Position numbers and translations under genes: made by a program. The notes under the pieces were generated by a model. That model had not been told where the DNA came from, did no database searches, and was given only the letters and a program-made list of their open reading frames with translations. Shown here piece after piece: positions 7,921 through 15,568 of a stretch of 17,544 bases of DNA (its first letter is position 1; each line of letters starts with the position of its first letter). The DNA lies in contig CALFXV010000210.1 in NCBI GenBank assembly GCA_937957775.1, forward strand, positions 1 through 17,544, given 5' to 3'. This DNA comes from an uncultured Methylotenera sp. Lineage in GTDB: Bacteria > Pseudomonadota > Gammaproteobacteria > Burkholderiales > Methylophilaceae.

Positions 7921-9135
7921 TTAGCGGCGTTGCTGCAAGGCTAATTTTAAGCGCTCTAGTGCTGCCATCACCTCGGCTTTAGGCATGCCTATGTTCATGC
8001 GCATAAAACCCTCTCCAGCACTCCCAAATAAGCTGCCAGGAGATAGGCCCAAACCGGCCTCTTCTATAAAAAAACGCCTCAAGGCCACGTCATCCAACTT
8101 CAACTTTCGGCAGTCCAACCACAGCAAATAAGTGCTTTCTGGTGGCAACACACTTATCTCAGCCATGCCCGATTTTATGTAGGTCACGGCCTCATCCCTA
8201 GTGGTTTGCAAATACGCCATGAGCCCATTTAACCAATCGCTGCCTTCGCGGTAGGCCGTTTCAAAAGCGGCCATATTAAAGGGATTGGTGACCGATACCC
8301 CGAGTTTATTTAAATGCGATTCGATTGCCTGACGGTGCGCCTTATTCGGTACGATTAAGGCAGATAGCCCCAAGCCTGGAATGTTGAACGTTTTGCTAGG
8401 CGAAACGGCTGTGATAACACGGCAATCCTTCTCAAAAGCCGCCATGGAGTTTGCTGAGTCGCAGGCCAGTCGACCTAGCATGTGATGTTGCGCATTGGTA
8501 TAGACCAAGTCTGCGTGTATCTCATCGGCCAGTACAATTAAATTGTGCTTATTAGCAATATCCAACAGACTGTCAAGCTCGTCTTTTTGCCATACCCGAC
8601 CAACCGGGTTGTGCGGTGAACACAACATCAGCATAGTGGCCACGGATGCGCAGGCAGTTAACTCGCTGAGGTTCATTTTGTATCGCGGGTTAGCAAGATC
8701 GTCGTCCTCTAAAAGCAAGGTATTTTGAATCAAGCGACGATTCTGATTGCTGACTGCAGAAAAGAATGGGAAATACACTGGCGGCTGGACAATCACACCG
8801 TCATTTTCTGCCGTTAAGGCTGCCACAACGGTATTAAGTGAGGGCACCACCCCAGACGTGAGCACTATCCACTCGCGTTTAATTTGCCAACCGTGTTTAG
8901 CCATCAACCAATCCATGAGTGACTGATACAGGCTCTCAGGCGCAATGCTGTAACCAAAGACAGGATGCAAAGCTCTGGCTTGCAGTGCTTTAGCAATTGG
9001 TTCGGCGACAGCAAAATCCATATCGGCCACCCACATAGGCGTGACGTCATCGCGACCAAAGGTGGCCAACCTGGCATCGTATTTTAACGATGCCGTGCCC
9101 TCGCGCTGAACAGCTTGGTCAAAACCGTGGATCAA
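7921..9135 (-). CDS. ovoB: MalY/PatB-fold PLP lyase, probable 5-histidylcysteine sulfoxide lyase
   Basis: A 404-residue fold-type I PLP enzyme of the MalY/PatB C-S lyase family. Seen: PMWVADMDF (residues 33-41), CSPHNPVGR with N176, LADEIHADLVY with D204, the Schiff-base lysine K248 in SPSKTFNIPGLG, and RMNIG near the end. On sequence alone it could be a cystathionine beta-lyase. Its coupling to ovoA points to OvoB, which cleaves the OvoA sulfoxide product to 5-thiohistidine plus a pyruvate-derived fragment. Start: TTG at 9135, sharing bases with the ovoA stop (TTGA). GGGAG lies 8 bases upstream within ovoA, and the family usually begins only a few residues before the FDQ-like segment. A TTG at 9150 is less likely. 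Confidence 0.85.
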   Translation of the reverse strand: MIHGFDQAVQREGTASLKYDARLATFGRDDVTPMWVADMDFAVAEPIAKALQARALHPVFGYSIAPESLYQSLMDWLMAKHGWQIKREWIVLTSGVVPSLNTVVAALTAENDGVIVQPPVYFPFFSAVSNQNRRLIQNTLLLEDDDLANPRYKMNLSELTACASVATMLMLCSPHNPVGRVWQKDELDSLLDIANKHNLIVLADEIHADLVYTNAQHHMLGRLACDSANSMAAFEKDCRVITAVSPSKTFNIPGLGLSALIVPNKAHRQAIESHLNKLGVSVTNPFNMAAFETAYREGSDWLNGLMAYLQTTRDEAVTYIKSGMAEISVLPPESTYLLWLDCRKLKLDDVALRRFFIEEAGLGLSPGSLFGSAGEGFMRMNIGMPKAEVMAALERLKLALQQRR

Positions 9136-11237
9136 AGCACGCGCTCCCAAAGCGTCACTTCACTCAAGCTATGTTGGAACTTGTGACGCGTTTCACGGAT
9201 AACAAATGGAATCTTAGTAGGCTCTTGCATGAGTTTAAAGTGATGCCCAAGCACCGCTTTAAGGCCATCCAATGTGGTCACGTTTTCACCGTCTTGTTTA
9301 AAGCCACCCAACCACTCCTCTTTCGGTGTGTGCTCTTCCAACCACGTATAGGGCGAAGTAATCATTAATACGCCACCTATATTTAAACGTTGGTGTATAT
9401 CAGCGAGAAATTGACGTGGGCTGTAAAGGCGATCAATTAAGTTGGCGGCTAAGACAAAATCGTAGCCTGTAAATTGCGGTTTAAGGTTGCAAGCATCGCC
9501 TTGCCAAAAATCCACTTTATCAGCCACTTCTGCCAATTTTAGCTCGCGCAAGCTACGTTCTTGATAGCCGACTAGATCGCCCTCGTTCACCATGGTATAG
9601 CGCAATATGCCTTGCTGAGCTAATTTCAGCGCCAAGCCTATGAACCTGGCTGAAAAATCGATACCGGTGACATGATCGAAATGCTGAGCCAATTCGAAGC
9701 TAGCTCGTCCAGTCGCACAACCTAAATCCAGCGCGGTTTTTCTTGGCTTACCTTGCATCTGCTTATGGGCAAAATCACTGAGTGCCTTAGGAAAGTTCGG
9801 CACACCAAAATAGCTGTCGCCATAATGAAACTCGGCGTACTCAGACAATTGTTTATCGGATTCATAATGGGAGGCGTTATTTTCAATTGGGATATCGGTC
9901 ACAATGTAGCGGAATCCTGCGTGTTGAAAGAAATGGCGTCTGAATGCGTAACGTGCACTTTTTAGCGCTTCGTTGCCGGTTGAAATCCAAGAGCCGCCTT
10001 TAATAAGATTATGGCGTCCATCAAACGTCGGGGTGGTGAAATCGTCATACAACGGGTGCACCTTAAATCCATCGTAGGGGTATATCGGCGTTTCTGTCCA
10101 TTGCCATGCATTACCTACCACATCATACAGTTCGCCCTGCGCGAAAGTATCGACCGGGCAGGCGGATGCATAGTGATCCAAATACAGATTGGCATGCTTA
10201 CCGCTGATTAAATGTTCATCTGACAAGCCAGCATGGGCATACAGACTATACCATTCGTTTTCAGTTGGTAGGCGAACTGACTGGCCGGTTTGCGTAGCCA
10301 TCCATAGGCAAAAGGCCTTGGCTTCATGGTAATTAACTTCCACTGGCCAACTCCAGGGCATGACTATTTCCTCTGTCATTACCCTGAGCTTCCAGTTTAA
10401 TCCATCCTTGACCCAAAACTCGGGGTGCTCAGCATGGCTGTAGCGCTTCCAAGCCAAGCCTTCCTCCAGCCAATATTGATCTGCCTGATAGCCACCGGCT
10501 TCCACGAAGCGAAGAAATTCGGCATTAGACGTCAAGAACTTGGCCGCTTGAAAGCCAGGGCATTGCACATTTGACAGACCGTATTCGTTATCCCAACCGT
10601 AATGTTTGGTTGATTTGTTTAACACGCTGTCGAACGCAGGAATAGCCACCAGTGAGTTAGCCGGCGCAATCGAATTAACCAATTGGCATGGGCGCCAATT
10701 GGCTGATGGTTGCACGTAACGTATATCGTGCTGGCGTATCAACACCGAGCTGGTTTCCAAATGGATGCGCTCGTGTTCTATGCCCATTAATATCGGCCAC
10801 CAGGGACTTTCCCAATCTATGGATGGCGTGAGCGGCATGCTCATGATGAGTTGATCTACCACTTGCCGCACCTTAGCACGGTAGGCTTTGACTGCAGAGG
10901 GCGCTGGCCAATCGTAGTTCTTTTCGTTGACGTCGTCCCATCCCATCTCATCGACACCCACGGCAAACATGGATTCAAATTGAGGGTGCACGCGCTCGGT
11001 AATTAAGCCCGCTAAAATTAATTTGTTGATAAAAAAAGTATGCGTATGGCCGTAATAAAAAATAAGCGGATGCCGTAAATTGATAGGCTTGATGTAGTAA
11101 GCCTCATCGCTTTTTAATGTCTCAAATAAACTTTCGTATAAATCGGATGTTTGATGAAAGTAGGCTCGAATCTGCTCGCGCGTGAACGACGTCATTTCAC
11201 TACTTATATCTATGCTGCGGTTTGGAAGTGTATTCAT
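9132..11237 (-). CDS. ovoA: 5-histidylcysteine sulfoxide synthase / thiohistidine N-methyltransferase (ovothiol A synthesis)
   Basis: A 701-residue three-part enzyme. Residues about 15-175 are a DinB-like helical domain carrying the iron-ligand motif H155-x3-H159-x-E161. Residues about 190-445 are a formylglycine-generating-enzyme/EgtB-like domain (RLPTENEW, YDVVGNAWQWTE, KGGSW, FRRHFFQHAGFR). Residues about 465-701 are a SAM methyltransferase with motif I LDLGCATGRASFEL (503-516) and GIDFSARFIG. This order and length match OvoA, which uses iron and O2 to couple cysteine to histidine C5 as a sulfoxide, then N-methylates the thiohistidine. EgtB lacks the C-terminal methyltransferase. The stop overlaps the lyase start. 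ATG 11237 has a weak ribosome site; ATG at residue 15 is an alternative. Confidence 0.93.
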   Translation of the reverse strand: MNTLPNRSIDISSEMTSFTREQIRAYFHQTSDLYESLFETLKSDEAYYIKPINLRHPLIFYYGHTHTFFINKLILAGLITERVHPQFESMFAVGVDEMGWDDVNEKNYDWPAPSAVKAYRAKVRQVVDQLIMSMPLTPSIDWESPWWPILMGIEHERIHLETSSVLIRQHDIRYVQPSANWRPCQLVNSIAPANSLVAIPAFDSVLNKSTKHYGWDNEYGLSNVQCPGFQAAKFLTSNAEFLRFVEAGGYQADQYWLEEGLAWKRYSHAEHPEFWVKDGLNWKLRVMTEEIVMPWSWPVEVNYHEAKAFCLWMATQTGQSVRLPTENEWYSLYAHAGLSDEHLISGKHANLYLDHYASACPVDTFAQGELYDVVGNAWQWTETPIYPYDGFKVHPLYDDFTTPTFDGRHNLIKGGSWISTGNEALKSARYAFRRHFFQHAGFRYIVTDIPIENNASHYESDKQLSEYAEFHYGDSYFGVPNFPKALSDFAHKQMQGKPRKTALDLGCATGRASFELAQHFDHVTGIDFSARFIGLALKLAQQGILRYTMVNEGDLVGYQERSLRELKLAEVADKVDFWQGDACNLKPQFTGYDFVLAANLIDRLYSPRQFLADIHQRLNIGGVLMITSPYTWLEEHTPKEEWLGGFKQDGENVTTLDGLKAVLGHHFKLMQEPTKIPFVIRETRHKFQHSLSEVTLWERVL

Positions 11238-11296
11238 GCTTTATTCATATTAGATTGACGAGTGATTTAAGCTAGGCTTGAACCGAGATTTTATAA

Positions 11297-11317
11297 CAAG
11301 CATGTAACAACTGCTTG
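11297..11317. repeat. Inverted repeat upstream of ovoA
   Basis: CAAGCA (11297-11302) and TGCTTG (11312-11317) form a 6-bp inverted repeat with a 9-base spacer, about 60 bases before the ovoA start. On the minus strand it is followed directly by TTATAAAAT, a possible -10 with no good -35. An operator or activator site is possible. Otherwise the 212-base gap (11238-11449) shows only AT-rich sequence and one GCATGC palindrome at 11426. Confidence 0.35.
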
Positions 11318-11449
11318 CTCTGCATTAAATCTACCTTTTATGACTTAAGCAATTTATTTTACGTTCACCCCTACTTTGGATTTTTATTAATTTTGGCTTT
11401 ACTCCAGCTCGATAAAGATAGGTCAGCATGCTAGCCAGGCTATTTTTAC

Positions 11450-13525
11450 TTAGAACTTATAACTGCCACCTATTTCAAGATTGCGCTCTACCCCAGGGAA
11501 AATACCATCAGGGTTGCGGCTGGCAATGTAGTTTTTATTGGCTAGGTTACGCACCGACGCAAACAGTGACAGGTGTTTATCAAACGTGTAGTTAGCGCTT
11601 AAATTAAAGACCGTGTAAGCCGCAATTTTGCCTTTGGTACCGTCATCGGTTTCAATTACCGTATTCGCCGCATCGGCGTATTGGCTGCTTACGTGATAAG
11701 CCCCAAGGTTAAGCTTGATTTCGCCTACTTTATAGCCAATATTTAAGTTGGCAGTTAATTCAGGCGCATAAGGCAAACGATTACCTTTAGGCCCCAGGGC
11801 GGCATTTTTAAATTCCGCCGTCGCCACATACGTACCATTACCATCTATTTTCCAGCCTGAGCCTAAGTCGTAGGCTAGAGCAAACTCCAATCCTTGGTTG
11901 AGTGTTTTCCCGGCATTGGCCATATCGGTCGCACCGGATAAGCTTTGATTAATGATTTGATTAGCAAAATCCATGTGAAAAACCGTGGTTTCGTAGCTAA
12001 ATTTTTGCATGGCACCACGCAAGCCTATTTCATAATTGATGGAACGCTCGGCATCCAATTGCTGATCCACGCCATCGCCACTGATCGCTGTGGCTGTCAT
12101 GGCTGGCGAAAAGCCTTTAAAGGCCCCGGCAAACAACTGCGCTTGAGGCACCACTTGCCAGGTTAGCCCTACACCTGGCATAAGCTCGGTGTTGCTGGCT
12201 TGGCCATTGCTGCCAGTCAATTCGTTCTTAAGGCTTTGTTGATAATTTTCCACGCGCAAGCCTGGCGTCACAGCTAGCTGCGGGCTTAATTCGAAACGAT
12301 TCTGTGCGTACAATGCCAGCCCATCGGCTTTTTCCGTTACATTGCCGGTTAAAATGCCGCTACGCGCATTGGGATCTGTTTTAGAACGCACCGTTTGATT
12401 GCTTAAATGGTCGCTGTGCAAGCGCACGCCTATTTCCGTTTCATTTTTTAGGCCAAAACTGTTGTGCGCAATAAACAGACGGCTATCAAGGCCCATCATT
12501 TCAAAGTCTCGGTTACGCCCTGTCATGCAATATTGGCTAGCCGTTAAGCTAGAATCGCAACTACGAAATACCGTGCCATTGGCAGTTTTAGATTGCACGT
12601 CTCGCCGCCAAAAATCCCGACTCAATTGTGTCCAATACATCAAGGTATTTAGTTTTATTGCACTGCTGATGTGCCACTCATGGTTAATATCAAACGAATG
12701 TCTATCGGTAATGAAGTAATCATTCGGTGCCGGATTTTTATCGGGATTGTTGCGGTACTCATTTTTCCGTAAACCTACGTATGAGGTATTCACGTCATTA
12801 TCATAATGCGTGAATTTAGCGCTTAACCATTGGTTTTCATTAATCTGTCTGCCGCCTTTAAGCACGACATCGGTCATATCAAAGCCATTATGACGAAAGC
12901 CGTCGCCACGCGAAGTGATAGCACTGATGCCGCCGATGGTATCAGCCGAATCACTTACGCCGCCTGCATCTATCCCTAACAAACCGTAACCATGTGAGCC
13001 GGTTTTAGCGGTTATTTTGACGCCTTCTTGGGGATCCTTGGTTTTATAGTTAATTACCCCGCCTATGGTGGTGGGTCCGTAACGCAATCCAGCCGCGCCT
13101 TTTAGCACTTCTATGCTTTGCATGCGTTCTATTCTTGGGCTGTAATAGGATTCGTTAGCTAGGAACAAACCCGGCGCTACTGGCACGCCATCCTCAAGCA
13201 CGAGTAACTTTTGACTGCGATTTGGATTCAGTCCACGCATACCAATATTAGGTATAAAGCCGTAACCCTCTTCTTCTCGAATAACGATACCTGGCACAGC
13301 TTTTAATGCATCCTGAGTGGATAAAGGTTGCTTAAGGGCTAATGCCTCTTTTTCAATTACTGCCACGGAACCAGGTAACTTGCTGAAAGCTTGCTCGTCG
13401 CCGCCTATTACATTAATACGCGGTAAGTTAATTTCATCAGCCATTGCTGAAATACTCAGCAAAAATAAGGCATGCATTGCTACGGTGAGTTTTTTTAAGT
13501 TTAAATTTACCGACGTTTTTTTCAT
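11450..13525 (-). CDS. TonB-dependent outer-membrane receptor (iron/siderophore type)
   Basis: A 691-residue outer-membrane receptor that would import an iron chelate using TonB-ExbBD energy. Seen: signal peptide with cleavage after AMA (residue 29), a TonB-box-like INVIG (37-41), a plug domain with IRGLNPNRSQKLLVLEDGVP, IERMQSIEVLKG and YGPTTIGGVINYKT, then a beta-barrel with aromatic-ended strands and a terminal phenylalanine (SYKF). RGLNPNRS and the GVINYKT region recall FecA-like ferric citrate receptors, but the ligand cannot be assigned. There is no N-terminal signalling domain and no FecIR pair nearby. Start: ATG 13525; an in-frame ATG at 13588 would begin inside the Fur box. Regulation is by Fur (see 13565-13594). 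Confidence 0.9.
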   Translation of the reverse strand: MKKTSVNLNLKKLTVAMHALFLLSISAMADEINLPRINVIGGDEQAFSKLPGSVAVIEKEALALKQPLSTQDALKAVPGIVIREEEGYGFIPNIGMRGLNPNRSQKLLVLEDGVPVAPGLFLANESYYSPRIERMQSIEVLKGAAGLRYGPTTIGGVINYKTKDPQEGVKITAKTGSHGYGLLGIDAGGVSDSADTIGGISAITSRGDGFRHNGFDMTDVVLKGGRQINENQWLSAKFTHYDNDVNTSYVGLRKNEYRNNPDKNPAPNDYFITDRHSFDINHEWHISSAIKLNTLMYWTQLSRDFWRRDVQSKTANGTVFRSCDSSLTASQYCMTGRNRDFEMMGLDSRLFIAHNSFGLKNETEIGVRLHSDHLSNQTVRSKTDPNARSGILTGNVTEKADGLALYAQNRFELSPQLAVTPGLRVENYQQSLKNELTGSNGQASNTELMPGVGLTWQVVPQAQLFAGAFKGFSPAMTATAISGDGVDQQLDAERSINYEIGLRGAMQKFSYETTVFHMDFANQIINQSLSGATDMANAGKTLNQGLEFALAYDLGSGWKIDGNGTYVATAEFKNAALGPKGNRLPYAPELTANLNIGYKVGEIKLNLGAYHVSSQYADAANTVIETDDGTKGKIAAYTVFNLSANYTFDKHLSLFASVRNLANKNYIASRNPDGIFPGVERNLEIGGSYKF

Positions 13526-13564
13526 TTTTAATTCTTTTGCTACCGCGTTTAATTGATGAATGCA

Positions 13565-13594
13565 ATTATAGATGATAATCATTATCATTTACAA
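13565..13594 (-). promoter_or_regulatory. Fur-regulated promoter of the TonB-dependent receptor
   Basis: Read on the minus strand, TTGTAA (13594-13589) and a perfect TATAAT (13570-13565) are spaced 18 bases apart. A Fur box, 16 of 19 matches to the classical GATAATGATAATCATTATC, covers 13592-13574 and fills the spacer. Fe-Fur binding here would block RNA polymerase, giving repression in iron-replete cells. Confidence 0.88.
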
Positions 13595-13654
13595 TGACTT
13601 TTTAAATAAGATTAGATTTCATTTAAAGTTAGGCATTACCCATGGAACTTAAAT

Positions 13655-13672
13655 TAGGAAATACGCTTCCTA
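13655..13672. repeat. Inverted repeat in the leader of the DUF2805-type gene
   Basis: TAGGAA (13655-13660) and TTCCTA (13667-13672) form a 6-bp inverted repeat with spacer ATACGC, 25 bases before the ATG at 13697. It could be a small RNA hairpin or an operator; no T-run follows. Confidence 0.3.
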
Positions 13673-13696
13673 GATACAGAAATAAATGAGGTGAAA

Positions 13697-13981
13697 ATGA
13701 AAAAAACAGAAAACCTAAATGAGCAAAAGAATTTAATTAAATATGACCTTTCAAGGATCATAGAAATGGCGTGGGAGGATCGCACCCCGTTTGAGGCCAT
13801 ATTGGCCAACTACAATTTAGATGAGAGCGCATTGATGAAGATAATGCGCGCCAATCTTAAATTCAGCAGCTATAAATTATGGCGTAAACGTGTAAAAACC
13901 AAGTCCATCAAACACCTCAGCCTACGCTCTAAAGATGTAACCAGAGCCTACTGCCCTACCCAATATAAATTGGGTCGATAA
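13697..13981 (+). CDS. Small conserved protein, DUF2805/TIGR03643 type
   Basis: A 94-residue basic protein of unknown function. The segment DLSRIIEMAWEDRTPFEAI followed by LMKIMRANLKFSSYKLWRKR matches the pattern I recall for the TIGR03643/DUF2805 family, which resembles a small helix-turn-helix (residues about 15-65: helix, acidic turn, recognition-like helix with many basic residues). DNA or RNA binding is inference. I chose ATG 13697 because GAGG lies five bases upstream; GTG 13691 is part of that ribosome site. The gene is divergent from the Fur-controlled receptor and shares its 171-base intergenic region, so iron co-control is possible but not shown. Confidence 0.75.
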   Translation: MKKTENLNEQKNLIKYDLSRIIEMAWEDRTPFEAILANYNLDESALMKIMRANLKFSSYKLWRKRVKTKSIKHLSLRSKDVTRAYCPTQYKLGR

Positions 13982-14188
13982 GGTTTAGTTTTAATTAACC
14001 ATAGTTAATAAATGACTAATGCAGGCATGCTAACGATTGCGCATATCATCTTGGTATTAAATTAAACAAAATTTGTAAAAAAAATCAATTTTATTAGATG
14101 AATACTCGTTGATATCATTGACGCATATGAAAAATTCAGACAAAGTAAGCATGCTTTTCAAAACCATTTAACTTAAGGGAATAAAAAA

Positions 14189-14461
14189 ATGAACAAATCT
14201 GAATTGATTGATGCAATTGCCGCAAGTGCTGGCTTAACAAAAGCTGATGCTGGTCGCGCTATTGATGCTACAACTTCTGCTATCACTGCTGCACTTAAAA
14301 AAGGTGACACAGTAACTTTAGTTGGTTTCGGTACATTTAAAGTATCTAAACGTGCTGCTCGCGTAGGCCGCAACCCACGTACTGGTGCTGAATTGAAAAT
14401 CGCTGCCCGTAAAGCTCCTGGCTTCTCAGCTGGTAAAACATTGAAAGATGCAGTTAATTAA
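14189..14461 (+). CDS. hup: HU family DNA-binding protein
   Basis: A 90-residue histone-like protein that dimerises, bends DNA and helps compact the nucleoid. Seen: [11 protein letters not shown] at the N-terminus, the GFGTF turn (46-50), the beta-arm tip RNPRTG (61-66) with the intercalating proline P63, and [15 protein letters not shown] at the C-terminus. Length and arm favour HU rather than IHF, which has different helix and arm residues. A strong AAGGGA ribosome site precedes the ATG. Codons are strongly biased (GCT, GGT, CGT, ACT), unlike neighbouring genes, as expected for very high expression. A candidate promoter TTGGTA (14051) with a 17-base spacer to TGTAAA (14074) gives a leader of about 100 bases. 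A strong terminator follows. Confidence 0.96.
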   Translation: MNKSELIDAIAASAGLTKADAGRAIDATTSAITAALKKGDTVTLVGFGTFKVSKRAARVGRNPRTGAELKIAARKAPGFSAGKTLKDAVN

Positions 14462-14481
14462 TTAGCTAAGCATGCATTTCT

Positions 14482-14515
14482 AACAAAAGGGAGCCCAGCG
14501 CTCCCTTTTGTTATT
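14482..14515 (+). terminator. Intrinsic terminator of the HU gene
   Basis: A 13-bp stem (14482-14494 with 14500-14512) with loop CCAGC; the stem includes AAAAGGGAGC/GCTCCCTTTT and ends in a T-rich tract. Confidence 0.9.
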
Positions 14516-14544
14516 GTCACCCCTCCTTTTTTACACCCCACCCT

Positions 14545-15018
14545 ATGCAACCATCCAAACAACTAATGTTGGCACTAGCCGTGACGCTTGCCGCTCAATT
14601 GGCCAGCGCTGGCGACCTCCCTGACAACCGATTAACGACGGGCTACATCAACCCCGAGGTAACCCAAGAAAACATCCATAGCACCGTGTGCGTCAAGGGT
14701 TACAGCAAATCAATACGGCCGCCCACTTACTACACAAACAAACTTAAGAAAAGGCAGTTGGCCGAATACGGTTATGCCGACGCCAACCCTCAGCATTACG
14801 AGGAAGACCATTTGATACCACTTAGCATAGGCGGCAGCCCGGATCACCCGAAAAACCTATGGCCGCAACCTCGGCTTAGTGAATGGAATGCCGAGAAAAA
14901 AGACCGTTTAGAATTCAAAATATACCGTTTGGTGTGCGAAGGAAAGGTACCGCTAGACGAAGCAAGGCAAGCGATGGCAGAAAACTGGATTGAAGCATAC
15001 AAGCGCTACATGAATTAG
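14545..15018 (+). CDS. Secreted HNH-like nuclease family protein
   Basis: A 157-residue protein with a signal peptide (residues 1-22, cleavage after ASA), so probably periplasmic or secreted. The core EEDHLIPLSIGGSPDHPKNL (86-105), followed by WPQP, has the layout of an HNH/beta-beta-alpha-metal nuclease: acidic plus histidine (D88, H89) on the first strand, a GG turn, then N104 before the helix. C49 and C131 could form a disulfide. Homologous small proteins are annotated as hypothetical or HNH endonucleases; DNA degradation activity is inference. The ATG at 14545 has no clear ribosome site; the ATG at codon 8 would shorten the signal peptide. It follows the HU terminator by 30 bases and converges on secG across a bidirectional terminator. 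Confidence 0.75.
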   Translation: MQPSKQLMLALAVTLAAQLASAGDLPDNRLTTGYINPEVTQENIHSTVCVKGYSKSIRPPTYYTNKLKKRQLAEYGYADANPQHYEEDHLIPLSIGGSPDHPKNLWPQPRLSEWNAEKKDRLEFKIYRLVCEGKVPLDEARQAMAENWIEAYKRYMN

Positions 15019-15115
15019 CCCTTGGTAAAATTGACGGGCTTGGTAATTTTTTAAAATAATCACGCAGTTAATTAAATCAATATCAAGCCTAGGCGCACGT
15101 TAAACGCACCCAATA

Positions 15116-15145
15116 AAAATGCCGGTATAACCGGCATTTTTTATT
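15116..15145. terminator. Bidirectional intrinsic terminator
   Basis: An 11-bp stem (15116-15126 with 15130-15140), core GCCGGT/ACCGGC, has A-rich and T-rich flanks on both sides. It serves the nuclease gene on the plus strand and secG on the minus strand. Confidence 0.88.
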
Positions 15146-15155
15146 TAACTAAAGG

Positions 15156-15171
15156 CGCATGCAAGCATGCG
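15156..15171. repeat. Paired GCATGC palindromes
   Basis: CGCATGC (15156-15162), AA, then GCATGCG (15165-15171). Two SphI-type palindromes are packed 8 bases apart just past the bidirectional terminator and 11 bases from the secG stop. This is the densest example of a motif that recurs through the window. Confidence 0.7.
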
Positions 15172-15181
15172 TTCAGGTACT

Positions 15182-15532
15182 TTATTTCGGTATGACTTTA
15201 GGTTCAGCTGGGGATGCATTGCTTGGTTTGGGATCGGCAGCCACAGGGGCAGCAGGCAACACCTTATCCGCGTTAGCCTTCACCACACTGCCGCCGCCTT
15301 CTTTATGACTGGCCATGTAAGCGAGCGTTAAGCTGGTTGCGAAAAAAATCATCACAAAAATAGCGGTCGCACGACTCATAAAGTTAGCTGAACCCGACAC
15401 ACCAAACAAACTTCCCGATGTACCACTGCCAAAAGAAGCACCCATATCAGCCCCTTTGCCATGTTGCAACAAGACTAAAACAATCACGCCCAGCGCAGCG
15501 ATTACGTGTATCACCAATACTAATTTTTCCAT
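15182..15532 (-). CDS. secG: Preprotein translocase subunit SecG
   Basis: A 116-residue inner-membrane protein that assists SecYEG-mediated export. Two membrane segments are visible (about residues 3-22 and 53-72), linked by the family-typical loop LLQHGKGADMGASFGSGTSG and SLFGVSG. The C-terminal tail (about 80-116) is a low-complexity Ala/Pro/Lys stretch, as is common in this family. It lies 36 bases downstream of tpiA on the same strand; tpiA-secG is a frequent arrangement in proteobacteria and they are probably co-transcribed. The start is ATG 15532, with a purine-rich leader but no strong ribosome site. The transcript ends at the bidirectional terminator at 15116-15145. Confidence 0.96.
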   Translation of the reverse strand: MEKLVLVIHVIAALGVIVLVLLQHGKGADMGASFGSGTSGSLFGVSGSANFMSRATAIFVMIFFATSLTLAYMASHKEGGGSVVKANADKVLPAAPVAADPKPSNASPAEPKVIPK

Positions 15533-15568
15533 TTTTTTAACCCCATGCCATTTACGCTAAGTCCGCTT

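Noticed and set aside
9132..11237. Ergothioneine synthase EgtB as the identity of this gene
   Set aside because: The C-terminal SAM methyltransferase domain and 701-residue length fit OvoA; no EgtD-type separate methyltransferase is nearby.
13526..13588. N-terminal extension MIMIIIYN... of the TonB-dependent receptor
   Set aside because: It is encoded by the Fur box and -10 region; the signal peptide starts cleanly at ATG 13525.
14173..14373. Minus-strand open frame over the HU gene
   Set aside because: It is antisense to a fully recognisable HU gene with strong codon bias; treated as a shadow.
15022..15054. Direct repeat CTTGGTAA (two copies) followed by a T-run, as a terminator or att-like site
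   Set aside because: There is no convincing stem and no mobile-element genes; probably chance. The hairpin at 15116 explains termination.
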